From Calothrix sp. NIES-4105 (GTDB lineage Bacteria > Cyanobacteriota > Cyanobacteriia > Cyanobacteriales > Nostocaceae), in the NCBI RefSeq assembly GCF_002368415.1, contig NZ_AP018290.1, positions 10,159,717 to 10,223,716 on the forward strand: a stretch of DNA of 64,000 nt, given 5' to 3'. The notes beneath the pieces were generated by a model. It was not told the origin of the DNA. It worked only from the letters and a program-made list of their open reading frames with translations, and did not search any database. The position numbers were made by a program, and so were the translations under genes. Positions 34,716 through 44,244 of this stretch are shown piece by piece. Each line of letters opens with the position of its first letter. The first letter of the stretch is position 1.

Positions 34716-35165
34716 GTGGCTTTGCCGTCATTGCATCGTCTCAAATCCCGCCAAGATTTTCAGGCAGTCTTTCGGGAAGGAATACGTCGGCATGGTTCTT
34801 ACTTAACATTAAGAGCCTTACGACCATCACCTTCCACAACTGAATCGGCTACAAGCTTAAACGAAACAGCCCTACCGAGCAATACTAGTGCCTCGTCCAT
34901 AAATCTAAGTAAAGACTGTAAGCTACCAACACGAATTGGTATTTCAGTTAGCACTAAGGTCAGCAAACGGGCAGTAGTTCGTAACCGTATCAAACGCCGA
35001 ATCGCAGCAGCCTTACAGCAATTGCTACCAAAATTATCACCAGGATGGCGGTTGGTAATAGTTGTCAAGCCAGATTGCATACAAGAAGAATGCGTAACCC
35101 AACAATTTCTGCAAGAATTAGAGCAGTTGTTGGTACAAGCCGAGGTATTAAATGGGCATTCGTGA
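34716..35165 (+). CDS. rnpA: Ribonuclease P protein component
   Basis: 149 residues from a GTG start at 34716: LHRLKSRQDFQAVFREG, then RIGISVSTKVSKRAVVRNRI followed by KRRIAAAL, the RNR RNA-binding motif, and GWRLVIVVKP. It binds the catalytic RNase P RNA to mature tRNA 5' ends. A Ser/Thr/Asn-rich insertion (about residues 37-62) between the first helix and the core strand makes it a little longer than many bacterial RnpA. It overlaps the PH-domain gene by 14 nt. Confidence 0.95.
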   Translation: MALPSLHRLKSRQDFQAVFREGIRRHGSYLTLRALRPSPSTTESATSLNETALPSNTSASSINLSKDCKLPTRIGISVSTKVSKRAVVRNRIKRRIAAALQQLLPKLSPGWRLVIVVKPDCIQEECVTQQFLQELEQLLVQAEVLNGHS

Positions 35166-35541
35166 AGAAGTATATTTTGAAGGCGGTCCTCACATTGGGG
35201 ACTTAATATTAAACATACTCATAGGTTTCACCGTCGTAGGTTTACCTTTGACAATTGGAGCAATAGTCAGAGCATTGTGGCTACGATTTCGCATTACCGA
35301 CCGTCGCATCTCGGTGACAGGTGGATGGATGGGACGCGAGCGCACTGACATAATCTACTCAGAAATAGTCAAAGTCGTTAAAGTTCCACGTGGAATAGGT
35401 ATGTGGGGAGACATGGTAGTAACCATGAGAAACGGTTCTCGTTTAGAACTTCGAGCAATCCCCAGATTTCGAGAGGTTTACGACTATATCTACGAACGCA
35501 TCGCCGCTAAAAATCCTGGAATGGTAGGTGTAGAGAAGTAA
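35152..35541 (+). CDS. Bacterial PH domain (bPH2/DUF304) membrane protein
   Basis: 129 residues with one or two membrane segments (IGDLILNILIGFTVVGLPLT, IGAIVRALWL), then FRITDRRISVTGGWMGRERT and IIYSEIVKVVKVPRG, the bPH2 core. It is a fixed member of the cyanobacterial rpmH-rnpA-yidC-jag block. Start overlaps the rnpA end, suggesting coupled translation. Confidence 0.88.
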   Translation: MGIREEVYFEGGPHIGDLILNILIGFTVVGLPLTIGAIVRALWLRFRITDRRISVTGGWMGRERTDIIYSEIVKVVKVPRGIGMWGDMVVTMRNGSRLELRAIPRFREVYDYIYERIAAKNPGMVGVEK

Positions 35542-35542
35542 A

Positions 35543-35645
35543 GAGTGCTGAGTTATGAGTGCTGAGTATTAACTCCTAACTCTCAACTCCTAACTCATAA
35601 CTCATAACTCCTAACCCTACTCAGCACGACTCACTCAGCACTTTC
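35543..35645. repeat. Low-complexity ACTCCTAACTC / CTCAGCAC spacer
   Basis: Degenerate short tandem repeats (GAGTGCTGAGT, AACTCCTAACTC, AACTCATAACTC, ACTCAGCAC). The two ends form an imperfect inverted pair (GAGTGCTGAGTTATGAGTGC / ACTCAGCACGACTCACTCAG). Same family as the patches at 31306 and 4650. Confidence 0.6.
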
Positions 35646-35746
35646 CACTTAAAGAATTGTGCGGCTATCCGTAGTTCCTAGGGGATGATATTGAGCGATA
35701 AATTAGGTTTAGATAATTAACACTAACTCAGGTTGAATTCAGAATA

Positions 35747-36895
35747 ATGGATTTTGGTATCGGGTTCCTCTCGAACAACGTGATGCTGCCAATCATAGAC
35801 TTGTTCTACAGCATTGTACCAAGCTATGGATTGGCAATTGTGGCATTAACACTCGTAGTGCGCTTTGCGCTTTACCCCCTTAGTGCCGGCTCAATTCGCA
35901 ATATGCGCCGAATGCGAATTGTTCAACCGCTGATGCAAAAGCGGATGCAGGAAGTTAAAGAGCGGTATAAAGATGACCCGCAAAAGCAGCAAGAAGAAAT
36001 GATGAAGACGCAGCAGGAGTTTGGCAACCCGTTAGCGGGCTGTTTACCTCTTTTGGTGCAAATGCCTGTATTGCTCGCTTTATTTGCAACATTACGGGGA
36101 TCGCCATTTTCCTCTGCTACTTACACTGTCAACTTGCAAGTTTTTCCAGCGGAACAAATTGAACGCATTCAACCACAAGCTTTTGCGACACCACCCCAAA
36201 ATATCTACGTTTCCGATGGCGAACATGTCAAGGTAACAGCTATTCTTCCTGGTGGTAATAAAATGGCTGTAGGGGAAAAAACTAAGATCGAGTACCAAAC
36301 TCCTGATGGAAAATCATTCCAACAACTCTTAGCCGAACACCCCGAAACCAACCTAGTTCCTGAATGGAAAATTACTAAAGGCGAAGACCGAGTAAAAATT
36401 GACAATCAAGGAAATATTGAAGCTTTACAAACTGGAGATGTTACCCTCACAGGCAGCATTCCTGGCTTGGCCGCTAATAAAGGTTTCTTATTTATTGATG
36501 CTTTAGGTCGCGTCGGCGCCATTGACCCAGATGGTAAAGTCCACTGGGATATAGTAGCAATGATTGTAGGTTTTGGTATTAGCTTATACGTCAGTCAAAT
36601 ACTATCTGGTCAAAACTCGACGAATTCTAATCCACAGCAAGATACAGTCAATAAAATCACTCCCGTTATTTTTTCGGGTATGTTTTTGTTTTTCCCGTTA
36701 CCAGCTGGGGTACTAATGTACATGGTAATTGGTAACATTTTCCAAACTTTACAAACGTATATTCTCTCGCGCGAACCTTTACCTGAAGAACTACAAAAAA
36801 TAGTAGAGTCTCAAGAAAAGGAAAAGCAGGTAGAGACAGCAAAAGCTATACCTTTTGAGCCTAAAAGTTCCAAGAAGAAAGCAACAAATTCATAA
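35747..36895 (+). CDS. yidC: Membrane protein insertase YidC/Oxa1/Alb3
   Basis: A 382-residue protein. First span: [20 protein letters not shown]. It also has RPL-type motifs [40 protein letters not shown] and a C-terminal pair of spans ([20 protein letters not shown]). A large soluble loop (about residues 130-260) lies between spans, as in cyanobacterial YidC. The tail is basic ([11 protein letters not shown]). It inserts thylakoid and plasma-membrane proteins. Confidence 0.95.
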   Translation: MDFGIGFLSNNVMLPIIDLFYSIVPSYGLAIVALTLVVRFALYPLSAGSIRNMRRMRIVQPLMQKRMQEVKERYKDDPQKQQEEMMKTQQEFGNPLAGCLPLLVQMPVLLALFATLRGSPFSSATYTVNLQVFPAEQIERIQPQAFATPPQNIYVSDGEHVKVTAILPGGNKMAVGEKTKIEYQTPDGKSFQQLLAEHPETNLVPEWKITKGEDRVKIDNQGNIEALQTGDVTLTGSIPGLAANKGFLFIDALGRVGAIDPDGKVHWDIVAMIVGFGISLYVSQILSGQNSTNSNPQQDTVNKITPVIFSGMFLFFPLPAGVLMYMVIGNIFQTLQTYILSREPLPEELQKIVESQEKEKQVETAKAIPFEPKSSKKKATNS

Positions 36896-37398
36896 TGGTC
36901 GATAGTTCAATTGCAAGAGGTCAAGAGTGGTTAACACAACTGTTACAGAAAGCAGGACTTTCTGTAACAGTTTCTGGTTCGGAGGAAGATGTACCCCTTG
37001 ATAACGAAGAGGGTGCAAGCTACTGGTTGACAATTGATGAAGCGAATTTATCACCAGAGCAAATTGGCACGTTGATTGGCAGCAACGGTTCGGTACTCGA
37101 TGCTATTCAGTATTTGACGAATTCAATTCTCAATCTCAACCAACCACCCGAACAACAAGCTTCGTATACCATTGAGTTAAATGGGTATCGCGTCAAACGC
37201 TTTTCCGAAATACGAACGCTAGCAGAAAACGCAGCTTCTGCTGCACGCGCGTCAGGCTCCGAAATTGAAATAAAGTCTTTAAGTTCTGCTGAACGTCGTC
37301 AAGTTCACACTTTTTTAAAGGACTATGCCGACTTGGAAACATTCAGCCGAGGCAAAGAACCTCATCGTCACCTTGTTGTGCGTCCAGCAATGGAATAA
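36895..37398 (+). CDS. jag: Jag/KhpB-like KH-R3H RNA-binding protein
   Basis: 167 residues. The KH domain contains LIGSNGSVLDAIQYLTNSIL, and the C-terminal R3H domain contains LSSAERRQVHTFLKDYADLE and GKEPHRHLVVRP. The N-terminal Jag extension is short. It overlaps the yidC stop by one base (TAATG), the usual yidC-jag pair. Probably a global RNA-binding regulator with KhpA. Confidence 0.93.
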   Translation: MVDSSIARGQEWLTQLLQKAGLSVTVSGSEEDVPLDNEEGASYWLTIDEANLSPEQIGTLIGSNGSVLDAIQYLTNSILNLNQPPEQQASYTIELNGYRVKRFSEIRTLAENAASAARASGSEIEIKSLSSAERRQVHTFLKDYADLETFSRGKEPHRHLVVRPAME

Positions 37399-37420
37399 TT
37401 TTTTTCTTTGCTTCCCTAAA

Positions 37421-37451
37421 GATTCTCGACTTCTTGAAGAAGTCGGGAATC
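37421..37451 (+). terminator. Hairpin after jag
   Basis: GATTCTCGACTTCTT-GAAGAAGTCGGGAATC, a 14-bp stem with almost no loop and no T-tract downstream. Related GATTCCCGAC / GGGAATC words lie near 1489 and 12810. It may be a dispersed repeat doubling as a terminator. Confidence 0.55.
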
Positions 37452-37543
37452 TGAGTGTAAGTTAAAATAAGAATGTATTATCCACTCAAACATTGATTGA
37501 TAGTACAGAAGAATTTTTTGAGTGAGGATGTCTCACAAATTCT

Positions 37544-38053
37544 ATGGACGCAATTTTTATTCCGCAGCTACTTCAGGCGCCGGAGCGAACAGAGGAAATT
37601 CAAGTTCAAGAGTTTCTGCCCGGTTTAGATACACTCACGCCCGTGCGTGGCATAATTCGCGTTCGGCACTGTGGAAATTATTTGGAAGTAGCAGGCAAAG
37701 CAGAGGCAATAATAACTTGCACCTGTTGCCGCTGTTTGAAACAATATAACCACCGTTTAACAGTCGATACGAGCGAAATAATTTGGTTAGATGAAGCAGC
37801 AAATCATTTTGACGATTTACCTTTAGAGCGTGAAGTCGCAGTTGAAGATTTAGTTGAGTCCTTGTTGCCGCAAGGACATTTTTATCCAAGCGAATGGCTA
37901 TACGAACAAATGTGCTTGGAAATACCACTACGACAGTTATGCGATGAAAGTTGTATTGGAATTTCCACCAATAAAAGCGTAATTTCTGAAAACCCTCTCG
38001 TGGACAAGCGTTGGGCTTCTTTAGAAGCACTCAAGAAGCAATTACCCAATTGA
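37544..38053 (+). CDS. YceD/DUF177 family protein
   Basis: 169 residues with the YceD pattern: GNYLEVAGKAEAIITCTCCR then CLKQYNH, EVAVEDLVESLLPQG and LCDESCIGI. The Cys pairs (CTCCRC and CDESC) may bind metal. The bacterial and plastid YceD/DUF177 proteins are tied to 23S rRNA accumulation. Last of the conserved rpmH-to-yceD run. Confidence 0.87.
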   Translation: MDAIFIPQLLQAPERTEEIQVQEFLPGLDTLTPVRGIIRVRHCGNYLEVAGKAEAIITCTCCRCLKQYNHRLTVDTSEIIWLDEAANHFDDLPLEREVAVEDLVESLLPQGHFYPSEWLYEQMCLEIPLRQLCDESCIGISTNKSVISENPLVDKRWASLEALKKQLPN

Positions 38054-38078
38054 TTTGATCAGAGGATTTTGAGGTGAG

Positions 38079-38131
38079 GGCGGGTTTACAGATATCCTAA
38101 AAATGGTGTGGAATATTTCGTTAACCCGCTC
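38079..38131. repeat. Dispersed hairpin repeat (second copy)
   Basis: GGCGGGTTTACAGATATCCT ... GTTAACCCGCTC, a copy of the element at 2621-2671 with about three-quarters identity and the same AGATATCCTAAAA core. It lies between convergent yceD and the SH3 gene. Confidence 0.7.
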
Positions 38132-38139
38132 TTACGATA

Positions 38140-38712
38140 TTATCGGTTTTGGTTATCGTTGTTTGTATTGTCTTGGTTGTTCTGCTGGTTATCCTGTCCG
38201 TCATCTTTCTGTGTGTTGCCTGCTTTCACCCAACCTTCTTCATTACTACCTTCCAAACGAACTTTTTGCCAAACTTTATCATCACTCTCTTCTATCACGA
38301 TGACTTTTTGCTTAAAGCCAGCACCACCAACACGTTCAGCTTCGGTTCTTGGTTCCGAGCGTAAACTCAAACCTTGTGGCCAAGTAACGCGCGCGTTGTA
38401 AGCTCCCGGTGGTAAAGGTTTTGCTTCTGTAGTTGCTTTTTCAGTAGCTTCGGGAGTTGGTTTGGCAACAGGTTTGCTAGCTTGTTGATTATTTCTTGCT
38501 GGTGATGGAGTTGCCGCCCCAGTAGATGGGGTTTTATTCACATCAAAACCAGCTTTCGCGCGCACCTCTGGTTCATCATTTGCATAAATTGGTTTCGGAG
38601 GAGTCCTTGAGGATTGATTCATGAAATACAATGTAGCAGCAACAGAACTGCCAGCAAGAATTGCAAGCGCTAGGATGAATCCGAAAAGGTACTTAAATAA
38701 GTTTGCAACCAT
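38140..38712 (-). CDS. Membrane-anchored SH3-domain protein
   Basis: 190 residues. N-terminal membrane anchor FKYLFGFILALAILAGSSVA, then a Pro/Thr/Ala-rich linker, then a bacterial SH3 fold (LSLRSEPRTEAERVGGAGF, KVIVIEESDDKVWQKVRL, EGWVKAG), and an Asn/Gln/Asp-rich tail (DNQQNNQDNTNNDNQ). SH3b domains often bind peptidoglycan or proteins in the periplasm. Function unknown. Confidence 0.82.
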   Translation of the reverse strand: MVANLFKYLFGFILALAILAGSSVAATLYFMNQSSRTPPKPIYANDEPEVRAKAGFDVNKTPSTGAATPSPARNNQQASKPVAKPTPEATEKATTEAKPLPPGAYNARVTWPQGLSLRSEPRTEAERVGGAGFKQKVIVIEESDDKVWQKVRLEGSNEEGWVKAGNTQKDDGQDNQQNNQDNTNNDNQNR

Positions 38713-38773
38713 TTTTAACTTTGATTCGTTAATACTTAATAGTTAATTATTAATGCTCAAGAGTCAATAATAA

Positions 38774-40285
38774 CTAATTTGCTTGGCGCCAGACATCGAC
38801 GGGTGTACTTTGCTTTGATGCTAGTCTTGCACGTCCAGAAGCTGCCCATTCTTGCAGTTTTTGGATTTGCTCTTGGGCAGTACGCGCGAGAGGTATAATT
38901 TGACTGGCAGCTTCCAGGATATCATCAGTTGTAAAATCCCGGTTTTGGCTAAATCCAATATGCATCGCTTCGATCAAGGTTTGCTCAATTTCGGCGCCGG
39001 AAAAATCTGGCGTTTCGTAAGCTAACCGCTCGATATCATAACTTTTAAGATTATGAGGACGCAAGCGCGTTAAATGCACATCAAAAATTGCCTTACGTTC
39101 ATCTTGACTCGGTAGCCCTACAAAGAATATCTCATCAAACCGCCCTTTGCGTAACATCTCTGGTGGAAGCGAGTTAATATCATTGGCAGTCGCCACAACA
39201 AATACAGGAGAAGACTTCTCCGCAAGCCAAGTAATAAATGTACCAAAAACTCTACTCGTAGTTCCCGCGTCGCCCTTACTGCCAAGCCCAGAAAACGCCT
39301 TATCTATCTCATCTATCCATAATATACAAGGCGCCAGCGCTTCTGCTACTTGTATCATTTGTCGAGTGCGTGACTCAGATTCACCTACCAAACCAGCAAA
39401 TAAGCGTCCCACATCCAAACGCAATAACGGCAAATGCCAGTAGTGAGCTATCGCTTTTGCCGTCAAAGACTTACCAGTTCCTTGAATACCCACCAACAAC
39501 AAACCGCGCGGGTGTGGTAAACCGTACTGACGCGCGCGCTCGGTAAACGAACCACCACGACGAATTAACCAATCCTTTAGGCAATCTAACCCACCAATAT
39601 CAGAAATTTGCTCAGTAGCAGGAATAAAATCTAGAATTTGGGTTTGCCGAATAGTTTGGCGTTTTTCTTCCAAAATCAAATCAACATCTTCAGGTTGTAG
39701 CTCACCATGAGTCGCAATAGCTTTAGCTAAAACCCGTCGAATCCGCTCCATCGATAAACCCTGACACGAGCGTACCAAATCATCTAATATTTTGTTAGGT
39801 AATCCATTACCCGTAGCTTGTAACAATCGTTCAACTTCAGCTTTAATTTCTGCTCCACTCGGTAGCGGAAATTCCACAACAGTTAGAACTTCAGTCAAAT
39901 CATCGGGAATAGCAACGCGCGGAGATAAAATAACAAGATTTTTTGGCTGTGACTTCAAAACGCGCGCTAAATTGCGGAGTTTACGAGCAATTGCCACATC
40001 CTCCAAAAACCGATGGTAATCACGCAATATAAACACAGCAGGAGAAGTTGCAGGTAACTTTTCTACAAACTCCAAAGCTTGTAGAGGGTTACGCTTCCCA
40101 AAACCCGCATCATTAGGGTTGCCCTGAATACCATCCACAAAATCCCAAGTATAAATCGGACGGTTCCCCAATTTAGCAGCTTCGTCTCGAATAGACGCTT
40201 CCACACGTTCCTCTTCATACGTCGGTATATAAATTAACGGGTAACGCGCGCGCAGCAGTAGCTTAAACTCATCACGGAAAGTCAT
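38774..40285 (-). CDS. ycf46: Ycf46-type AAA+ ATPase
   Basis: 503 residues. The N-terminal half (LRARYPLIYIPTYEEERVEA, NPLQALEFVE) is typical of Ycf46. The AAA+ module has Walker A GIQGTGKS, Walker B CILWIDEIDKAFSG, then the arginine-finger region MLRKGRFDEIFFVGLPS and sensor 2 FSGAEIEQTLIEAM. The gene is conserved in cyanobacteria and red-algal plastids; the Synechocystis homologue has been implicated in CO2 uptake or photosynthesis regulation. Length is normal. Confidence 0.94.
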   Translation of the reverse strand: MTFRDEFKLLLRARYPLIYIPTYEEERVEASIRDEAAKLGNRPIYTWDFVDGIQGNPNDAGFGKRNPLQALEFVEKLPATSPAVFILRDYHRFLEDVAIARKLRNLARVLKSQPKNLVILSPRVAIPDDLTEVLTVVEFPLPSGAEIKAEVERLLQATGNGLPNKILDDLVRSCQGLSMERIRRVLAKAIATHGELQPEDVDLILEEKRQTIRQTQILDFIPATEQISDIGGLDCLKDWLIRRGGSFTERARQYGLPHPRGLLLVGIQGTGKSLTAKAIAHYWHLPLLRLDVGRLFAGLVGESESRTRQMIQVAEALAPCILWIDEIDKAFSGLGSKGDAGTTSRVFGTFITWLAEKSSPVFVVATANDINSLPPEMLRKGRFDEIFFVGLPSQDERKAIFDVHLTRLRPHNLKSYDIERLAYETPDFSGAEIEQTLIEAMHIGFSQNRDFTTDDILEAASQIIPLARTAQEQIQKLQEWAASGRARLASKQSTPVDVWRQAN

Positions 40286-40457
40286 AACAGCTTCTTATTA
40301 ATTGCTTATTAATTGCCAGGATAATACAATTCGTAGGTTGGGTGGAGGCTAAAGGAACCCAACAATAGATTATTCATATTAGGTCTAGTCCCTTTGAAAT
40401 GTACCTACTATAGTAATTAGAGAGTATCATAATCAAAGCATCGTAGAAGGCATAAAT

Positions 40458-41744
40458 ATGGATAATTTGCTCTCTAAGTTTCGCAAGTCGTATCAAGACT
40501 TAGAACTGTTTCCCCTAGTAACAGCAAGGCAAATTGAAGCATTTCGAGTTGACTTAGCCAACGATACAATCGCACGCTTAGAGCAAGCTGTGGAAGATGC
40601 ACCACCTGCTGGTAAAGTTATTTTTGCAGGGCATCGGGGTTGCGGCAAGTCCACGCTGCTAGCAAAATTTTCTAAAAAAATGGAACGGCAAGGCTACTTT
40701 GTGGCTTTTTTCTCAGTATCTGATTTAATTGAAATGTCGGATGTGAACCACGTTAACATTTTATATTCAATTGCTTTATCTTTGCTAAATAAAGCAACTC
40801 AAAACGAAGTAGATATACCAGACGACACTCGAAAATCATTACTTGAATGGTTTACCTCAACTCAAACTGATACAGTTACCAAAGATTTAAAATCTGAGAT
40901 AGGTGTGGGTGGTGATTTTCTTAAAATCATCACAGCTAAGTTAAAAAATGAAGCCACTTTTAGAGAAGAGATTAAAAAAACTTATTCCCGCAAAGTCTCT
41001 GAACTTGCTCGGAAAACCGATGAAATCGCTAGTATAATTCAAGCTGCTACTCGAAAACAAGTTTTGGTTGTAATTGATGATTTGGACAAATTAGATTTGG
41101 GTTTAGTAGAAGATATTTATCGGGATAACATTAATTCTCTATTTTTACCTAAAATAAAAATTATTTATACAATTCCTATATCAGCGATTCGTAACAGTGA
41201 ATTATTACCTACTTTACAATCTGTAGTTTCGCGTATCCAATTAATGTCAGTTTGTAAGTTTTTTAAGCAGAGTGACTGCCACAAATCTGATGGAGTGGCA
41301 AATGAAAAGCTAATAAATTTATTTATTGAAATTTTGAAAAAGCGTATCCCACTAGAATTAATCGAACCGGAAACCTCAAGAAAAATTGTCTTAAAAAGTG
41401 GTGGTGTGGTGCGGGAACTGGTGCGGATAGCAAGAGAATGCTGCTCACAATGTTTGTTATTAGTTCGCTCTGAACCTGACCGCGCGGATATCAAAATTAA
41501 TGAAGAAATCCTTGAATTAGCCATTCGAGATTTACGACATGAATTTGCTCGTCCTTTAGGCGAAAATTTGTATAATATATTAGTAACGACTTATCAAAAC
41601 TTTACGCCTGTTGATGCCAAAAGTACAGAGTTTTTGTCATTGTTGCACGGGCTATACGTACTCGAATATGAAAATGATGATTTATGGTATGACGTACATC
41701 CAATCGTAGTAGACCTGCTGAAGCGCAAGCAGTTAATTACATGA
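40458..41744 (+). CDS. P-loop ATPase, first gene of an iSTAND-TPR pair
   Basis: 428 residues. Walker A GHRGCGKST (58-66), Walker B VLVVIDDLDKLD (202-213) and a sensor region, KIIYTIPISAIRN. A winged-helix-like C-terminal region contains LSLLHGLYVLEYENDDLWYD and VHPIVVDLL. This is a KAP/STAND-like AAA+ ATPase common in filamentous cyanobacteria. It overlaps the next gene by four bases (ATGA), so the two products should be made together and probably interact. A signalling or biological-conflict role is inferred from the partner. Confidence 0.85.
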   Translation: MDNLLSKFRKSYQDLELFPLVTARQIEAFRVDLANDTIARLEQAVEDAPPAGKVIFAGHRGCGKSTLLAKFSKKMERQGYFVAFFSVSDLIEMSDVNHVNILYSIALSLLNKATQNEVDIPDDTRKSLLEWFTSTQTDTVTKDLKSEIGVGGDFLKIITAKLKNEATFREEIKKTYSRKVSELARKTDEIASIIQAATRKQVLVVIDDLDKLDLGLVEDIYRDNINSLFLPKIKIIYTIPISAIRNSELLPTLQSVVSRIQLMSVCKFFKQSDCHKSDGVANEKLINLFIEILKKRIPLELIEPETSRKIVLKSGGVVRELVRIARECCSQCLLLVRSEPDRADIKINEEILELAIRDLRHEFARPLGENLYNILVTTYQNFTPVDAKSTEFLSLLHGLYVLEYENDDLWYDVHPIVVDLLKRKQLIT

Positions 41745-43663
41745 TGCCAATAGAAGATGTAAAAGCCGAAAATCAACGTAATTACTTAAAGTTAATAGTA
41801 GCATTGGAAGCAAGCCAAGGCATTTTAAACTTGTTAATTGCGGTTTGCGACGACTCGAATTTACGCGAAACTATAATTCGACAATACGAAACAGAACTTC
41901 AACAGCAAAACTTTTTAAGCTATCGAATACAGGTACGTTGGCAAGACCCTAGCTTACGCTATGCTTTAGCACAGTTATTGAAAAATGAACCTCCTTTGCA
42001 GCAAAGACAACCTGCTGTAATTACAGTACTAGGAATCGATGGACTGTTATCAGCAAAATTAGATGCTCAAAAATCAGAGCAAGATAGATTTTTTGGTTAT
42101 TTGCAATGGACTAGGGAAGCACTTCGAGAATTTACCTTCCCTATTGTATTATGGGTTTCAGAGCCTATTTTAGTTAGTTTAGCTCAACGGGCGCCGGATT
42201 TTTGGAGTTGGCGAGGTGGAGTATTTTGGTTTACGCGCGAACCGACAGCACAAACAACGAATAATTACGAATTTAGTTCGAGCAATGTATTAGATAATCC
42301 AATAAAGAATCCAAGTAAAGAAACTAGCAGTTTGCCGTTAGAAGAAATATTACGGCTAATTGAGCAGATTGAAGCGCAAGGTGAGGAAGCACCCTTACTA
42401 GCAACACTTTACGATAGTCTTGCAAATGCTTATCAGCAGCGTGGTAACAGTCATCAAAACCGTCAGATGGCAATACAAGCTTATGAAAAGGCTATTTCTC
42501 TAGAGAAAAAATTAAATCTAAAGACTGATTTAGCCGAGAGTTTGTTTAGATTAGGAAATTTATATTTCGAGCGAAAAGACAACGTTAAACAAGCTGATAA
42601 CTGTTTTCAACAAGCTTTAGAAATTTTTCGCTTTGTTGGAGATAAGCAAGGAGAGGCAAATACTGTTGAAGCTATCGGTGATGTGCTGCAATTTCTCGAC
42701 CGACGTGAAGAAGCATTAAACCATTACGAAGCTGCTTTGTCATTCTACCGCGAGATTGGAGATAAGCAAGGAGAGGCAAATACTCTTAAAGCTATCGGTG
42801 ATGTAATGCAATTTCTCAAACGCACTCAAGAAGCATTAAACCGTTACGAAACTGCTTTGTCATTCTACCGCGAGATTGGAGATAAGCTAGGAGAGGCTAA
42901 TACTATTAAAGCTATCGGTGATGTGCTGCAATTTCTCAAACGCACTCAAGAAGCATTAAACCGTTACGAAACTGCTTTGTCATTCTACCGCGAGATTGGA
43001 GATAAGCTAGGAGAGGCAAATACTCTTAGGGCTATCGGTGATGTACTGCAATTTCTCAAACGCACTCAAGAAGCATTAAACCGTTACGAAACTGCTTTGT
43101 CATTCTACCGCGAGATTGGAGCAAAGCTGGGAGAGGCAAATACTCTTATAGCTATCGGTGATGTACTGCAATTTCTCAAACGCACTCAAGAAGCATTAAA
43201 CCGTTACGAAACTGCTTTGTCATTCTACCGCGAGATTGGAGATAAGCAAGGAGAGGCAAATACTCTTATAGCTATCGGTGATGTACTGCAATTTCTCGAC
43301 CGACGTGAAGAAGCATTAAACCGTTACGAAACTGCTTTGTCATTCTACCGCGAGATTGGAGATAAGCAAGGAGAGGCAAATGTACTGCAAGAATTTGGTA
43401 AGCTAGCGCAACCAGCACAAGCTTTGCAATACCTTCAGCAAGCACAACATCTCTACGTTGAATGCGGTGATATTTATAGCCAGAGTCGTAACTTATTATT
43501 TATCGCTGAAGCTTTTTTAAATATGAGAAATAAAGAAGGCGCCTACGCTTCTCTAACTAATGCACTTCATCTAGCTACATCAATTAATAATAACGAATTG
43601 CAAGAATACGCTCAAAAACAAATTCGCTTTCTTCAAGAGCAAGATAAAGAATTTGACTTTTAA
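41741..43663 (+). CDS. Inactive-STAND-like plus TPR protein
   Basis: 640 residues. The first ~190 residues (LIVALEASQGILNLLIAVCD, REFTFPIVLWVSEPILVSLA, APDFWSWRGGVFWFTRE) match the P-loop-less iSTAND-type domain described in cyanobacterial NTPase conflict systems. From about residue 205, TPR repeats follow, including six nearly identical 40-residue units (GDKxGEANTLxAIGDVLQFL, KRTQEALNRYETALSFYREI). The tail TPRs are divergent. The near-identity at DNA level points to recent unequal recombination. It pairs with the P-loop ATPase upstream, which could be the missing catalytic partner. Confidence 0.85.
   Translation: MMPIEDVKAENQRNYLKLIVALEASQGILNLLIAVCDDSNLRETIIRQYETELQQQNFLSYRIQVRWQDPSLRYALAQLLKNEPPLQQRQPAVITVLGIDGLLSAKLDAQKSEQDRFFGYLQWTREALREFTFPIVLWVSEPILVSLAQRAPDFWSWRGGVFWFTREPTAQTTNNYEFSSSNVLDNPIKNPSKETSSLPLEEILRLIEQIEAQGEEAPLLATLYDSLANAYQQRGNSHQNRQMAIQAYEKAISLEKKLNLKTDLAESLFRLGNLYFERKDNVKQADNCFQQALEIFRFVGDKQGEANTVEAIGDVLQFLDRREEALNHYEAALSFYREIGDKQGEANTLKAIGDVMQFLKRTQEALNRYETALSFYREIGDKLGEANTIKAIGDVLQFLKRTQEALNRYETALSFYREIGDKLGEANTLRAIGDVLQFLKRTQEALNRYETALSFYREIGAKLGEANTLIAIGDVLQFLKRTQEALNRYETALSFYREIGDKQGEANTLIAIGDVLQFLDRREEALNRYETALSFYREIGDKQGEANVLQEFGKLAQPAQALQYLQQAQHLYVECGDIYSQSRNLLFIAEAFLNMRNKEGAYASLTNALHLATSINNNELQEYAQKQIRFLQEQDKEFDF
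42641..43380 (+). repeat. Six tandem 120-bp repeats within the TPR gene
   Basis: The word GCTATCGGTGATGT starts at 42671, 42791, 42911, 43031, 43151 and 43271, exactly 120 bp apart, with only a few substitutions per unit. Each unit codes for one 40-residue TPR. First and last units share the CGACCGACGTGAAGAAG variant, the middle ones AAACGCACTCAAGAAG. Confidence 0.95.
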
Positions 43664-43719
43664 CCAAATTAGAAAAATTGCCAATACAACTGTTACGTTC
43701 CTACCACTACAGTACTTTT

Positions 43720-43760
43720 GCTCCCCTCTCCTTGTAGGAGAGGGGTTGGGGGAGAGGTTT
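43720..43760. repeat. Dispersed repeat CTCCCCTCTCC...GGGTTGGGGGAGAGG (second copy)
   Basis: One-base variant of the element at 19195-19236, with the same hairpin arms CCCCTCTCCT / AGGAGAGGGG. It lies just past the TPR gene. Confidence 0.75.
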
Positions 43761-43940
43761 CAACCCAAGTCATCCCATTAAAACACAACCAGCATTCACA
43801 GTAAAATCACTACTACATATTGTAATTATTATTGCATATATCTATCAAAAGTTAGATGAAAATATCTGTATAAATATACTATTATTTAAGATTATTATTT
43901 AATCTTTAATCTGTATAAATTTACTCAGGAGTTCCAAAAA

Positions 43941-44207
43941 ATGGCGCCCGATCAGCAAGATAAACATAACTTTCTTTTTCCTCGCAGTCGCTATTATGGT
44001 AAAGTTAAGCCGCAAAACCTCATATTTAACGCTAATCTCCAAGAGTTTGCACAAAAAGTAGGCTACATTAGTGCGCTAGAAACGTCGGGTAAACTTGCAC
44101 CCGAAGATGCTTATAATCAAGTCAAGGTACTGTGGAAACAGTTTAAACGCAGTAAAAAAGAATTGGGTATTGGCACCGAAGCGCCAACAGGTCTTCAAGA
44201 TATTTAA
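43941..44207 (+). CDS. Conserved small cyanobacterial protein
   Basis: 88 residues: HNFLFPRSRYYGKVKPQNLI, FNANLQEFAQKVGYISALE, AYNQVKVLWKQFKRSKKELG. The pattern is widely conserved in cyanobacteria as a single-domain protein without known function. A good RBS (CAGGAGTTCC) precedes the ATG. Helical, no membrane segment. Confidence 0.8.
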   Translation: MAPDQQDKHNFLFPRSRYYGKVKPQNLIFNANLQEFAQKVGYISALETSGKLAPEDAYNQVKVLWKQFKRSKKELGIGTEAPTGLQDI

Positions 44208-44244
44208 TTTCTATAACTAATATTGATTAAATATAGTCATTTTA

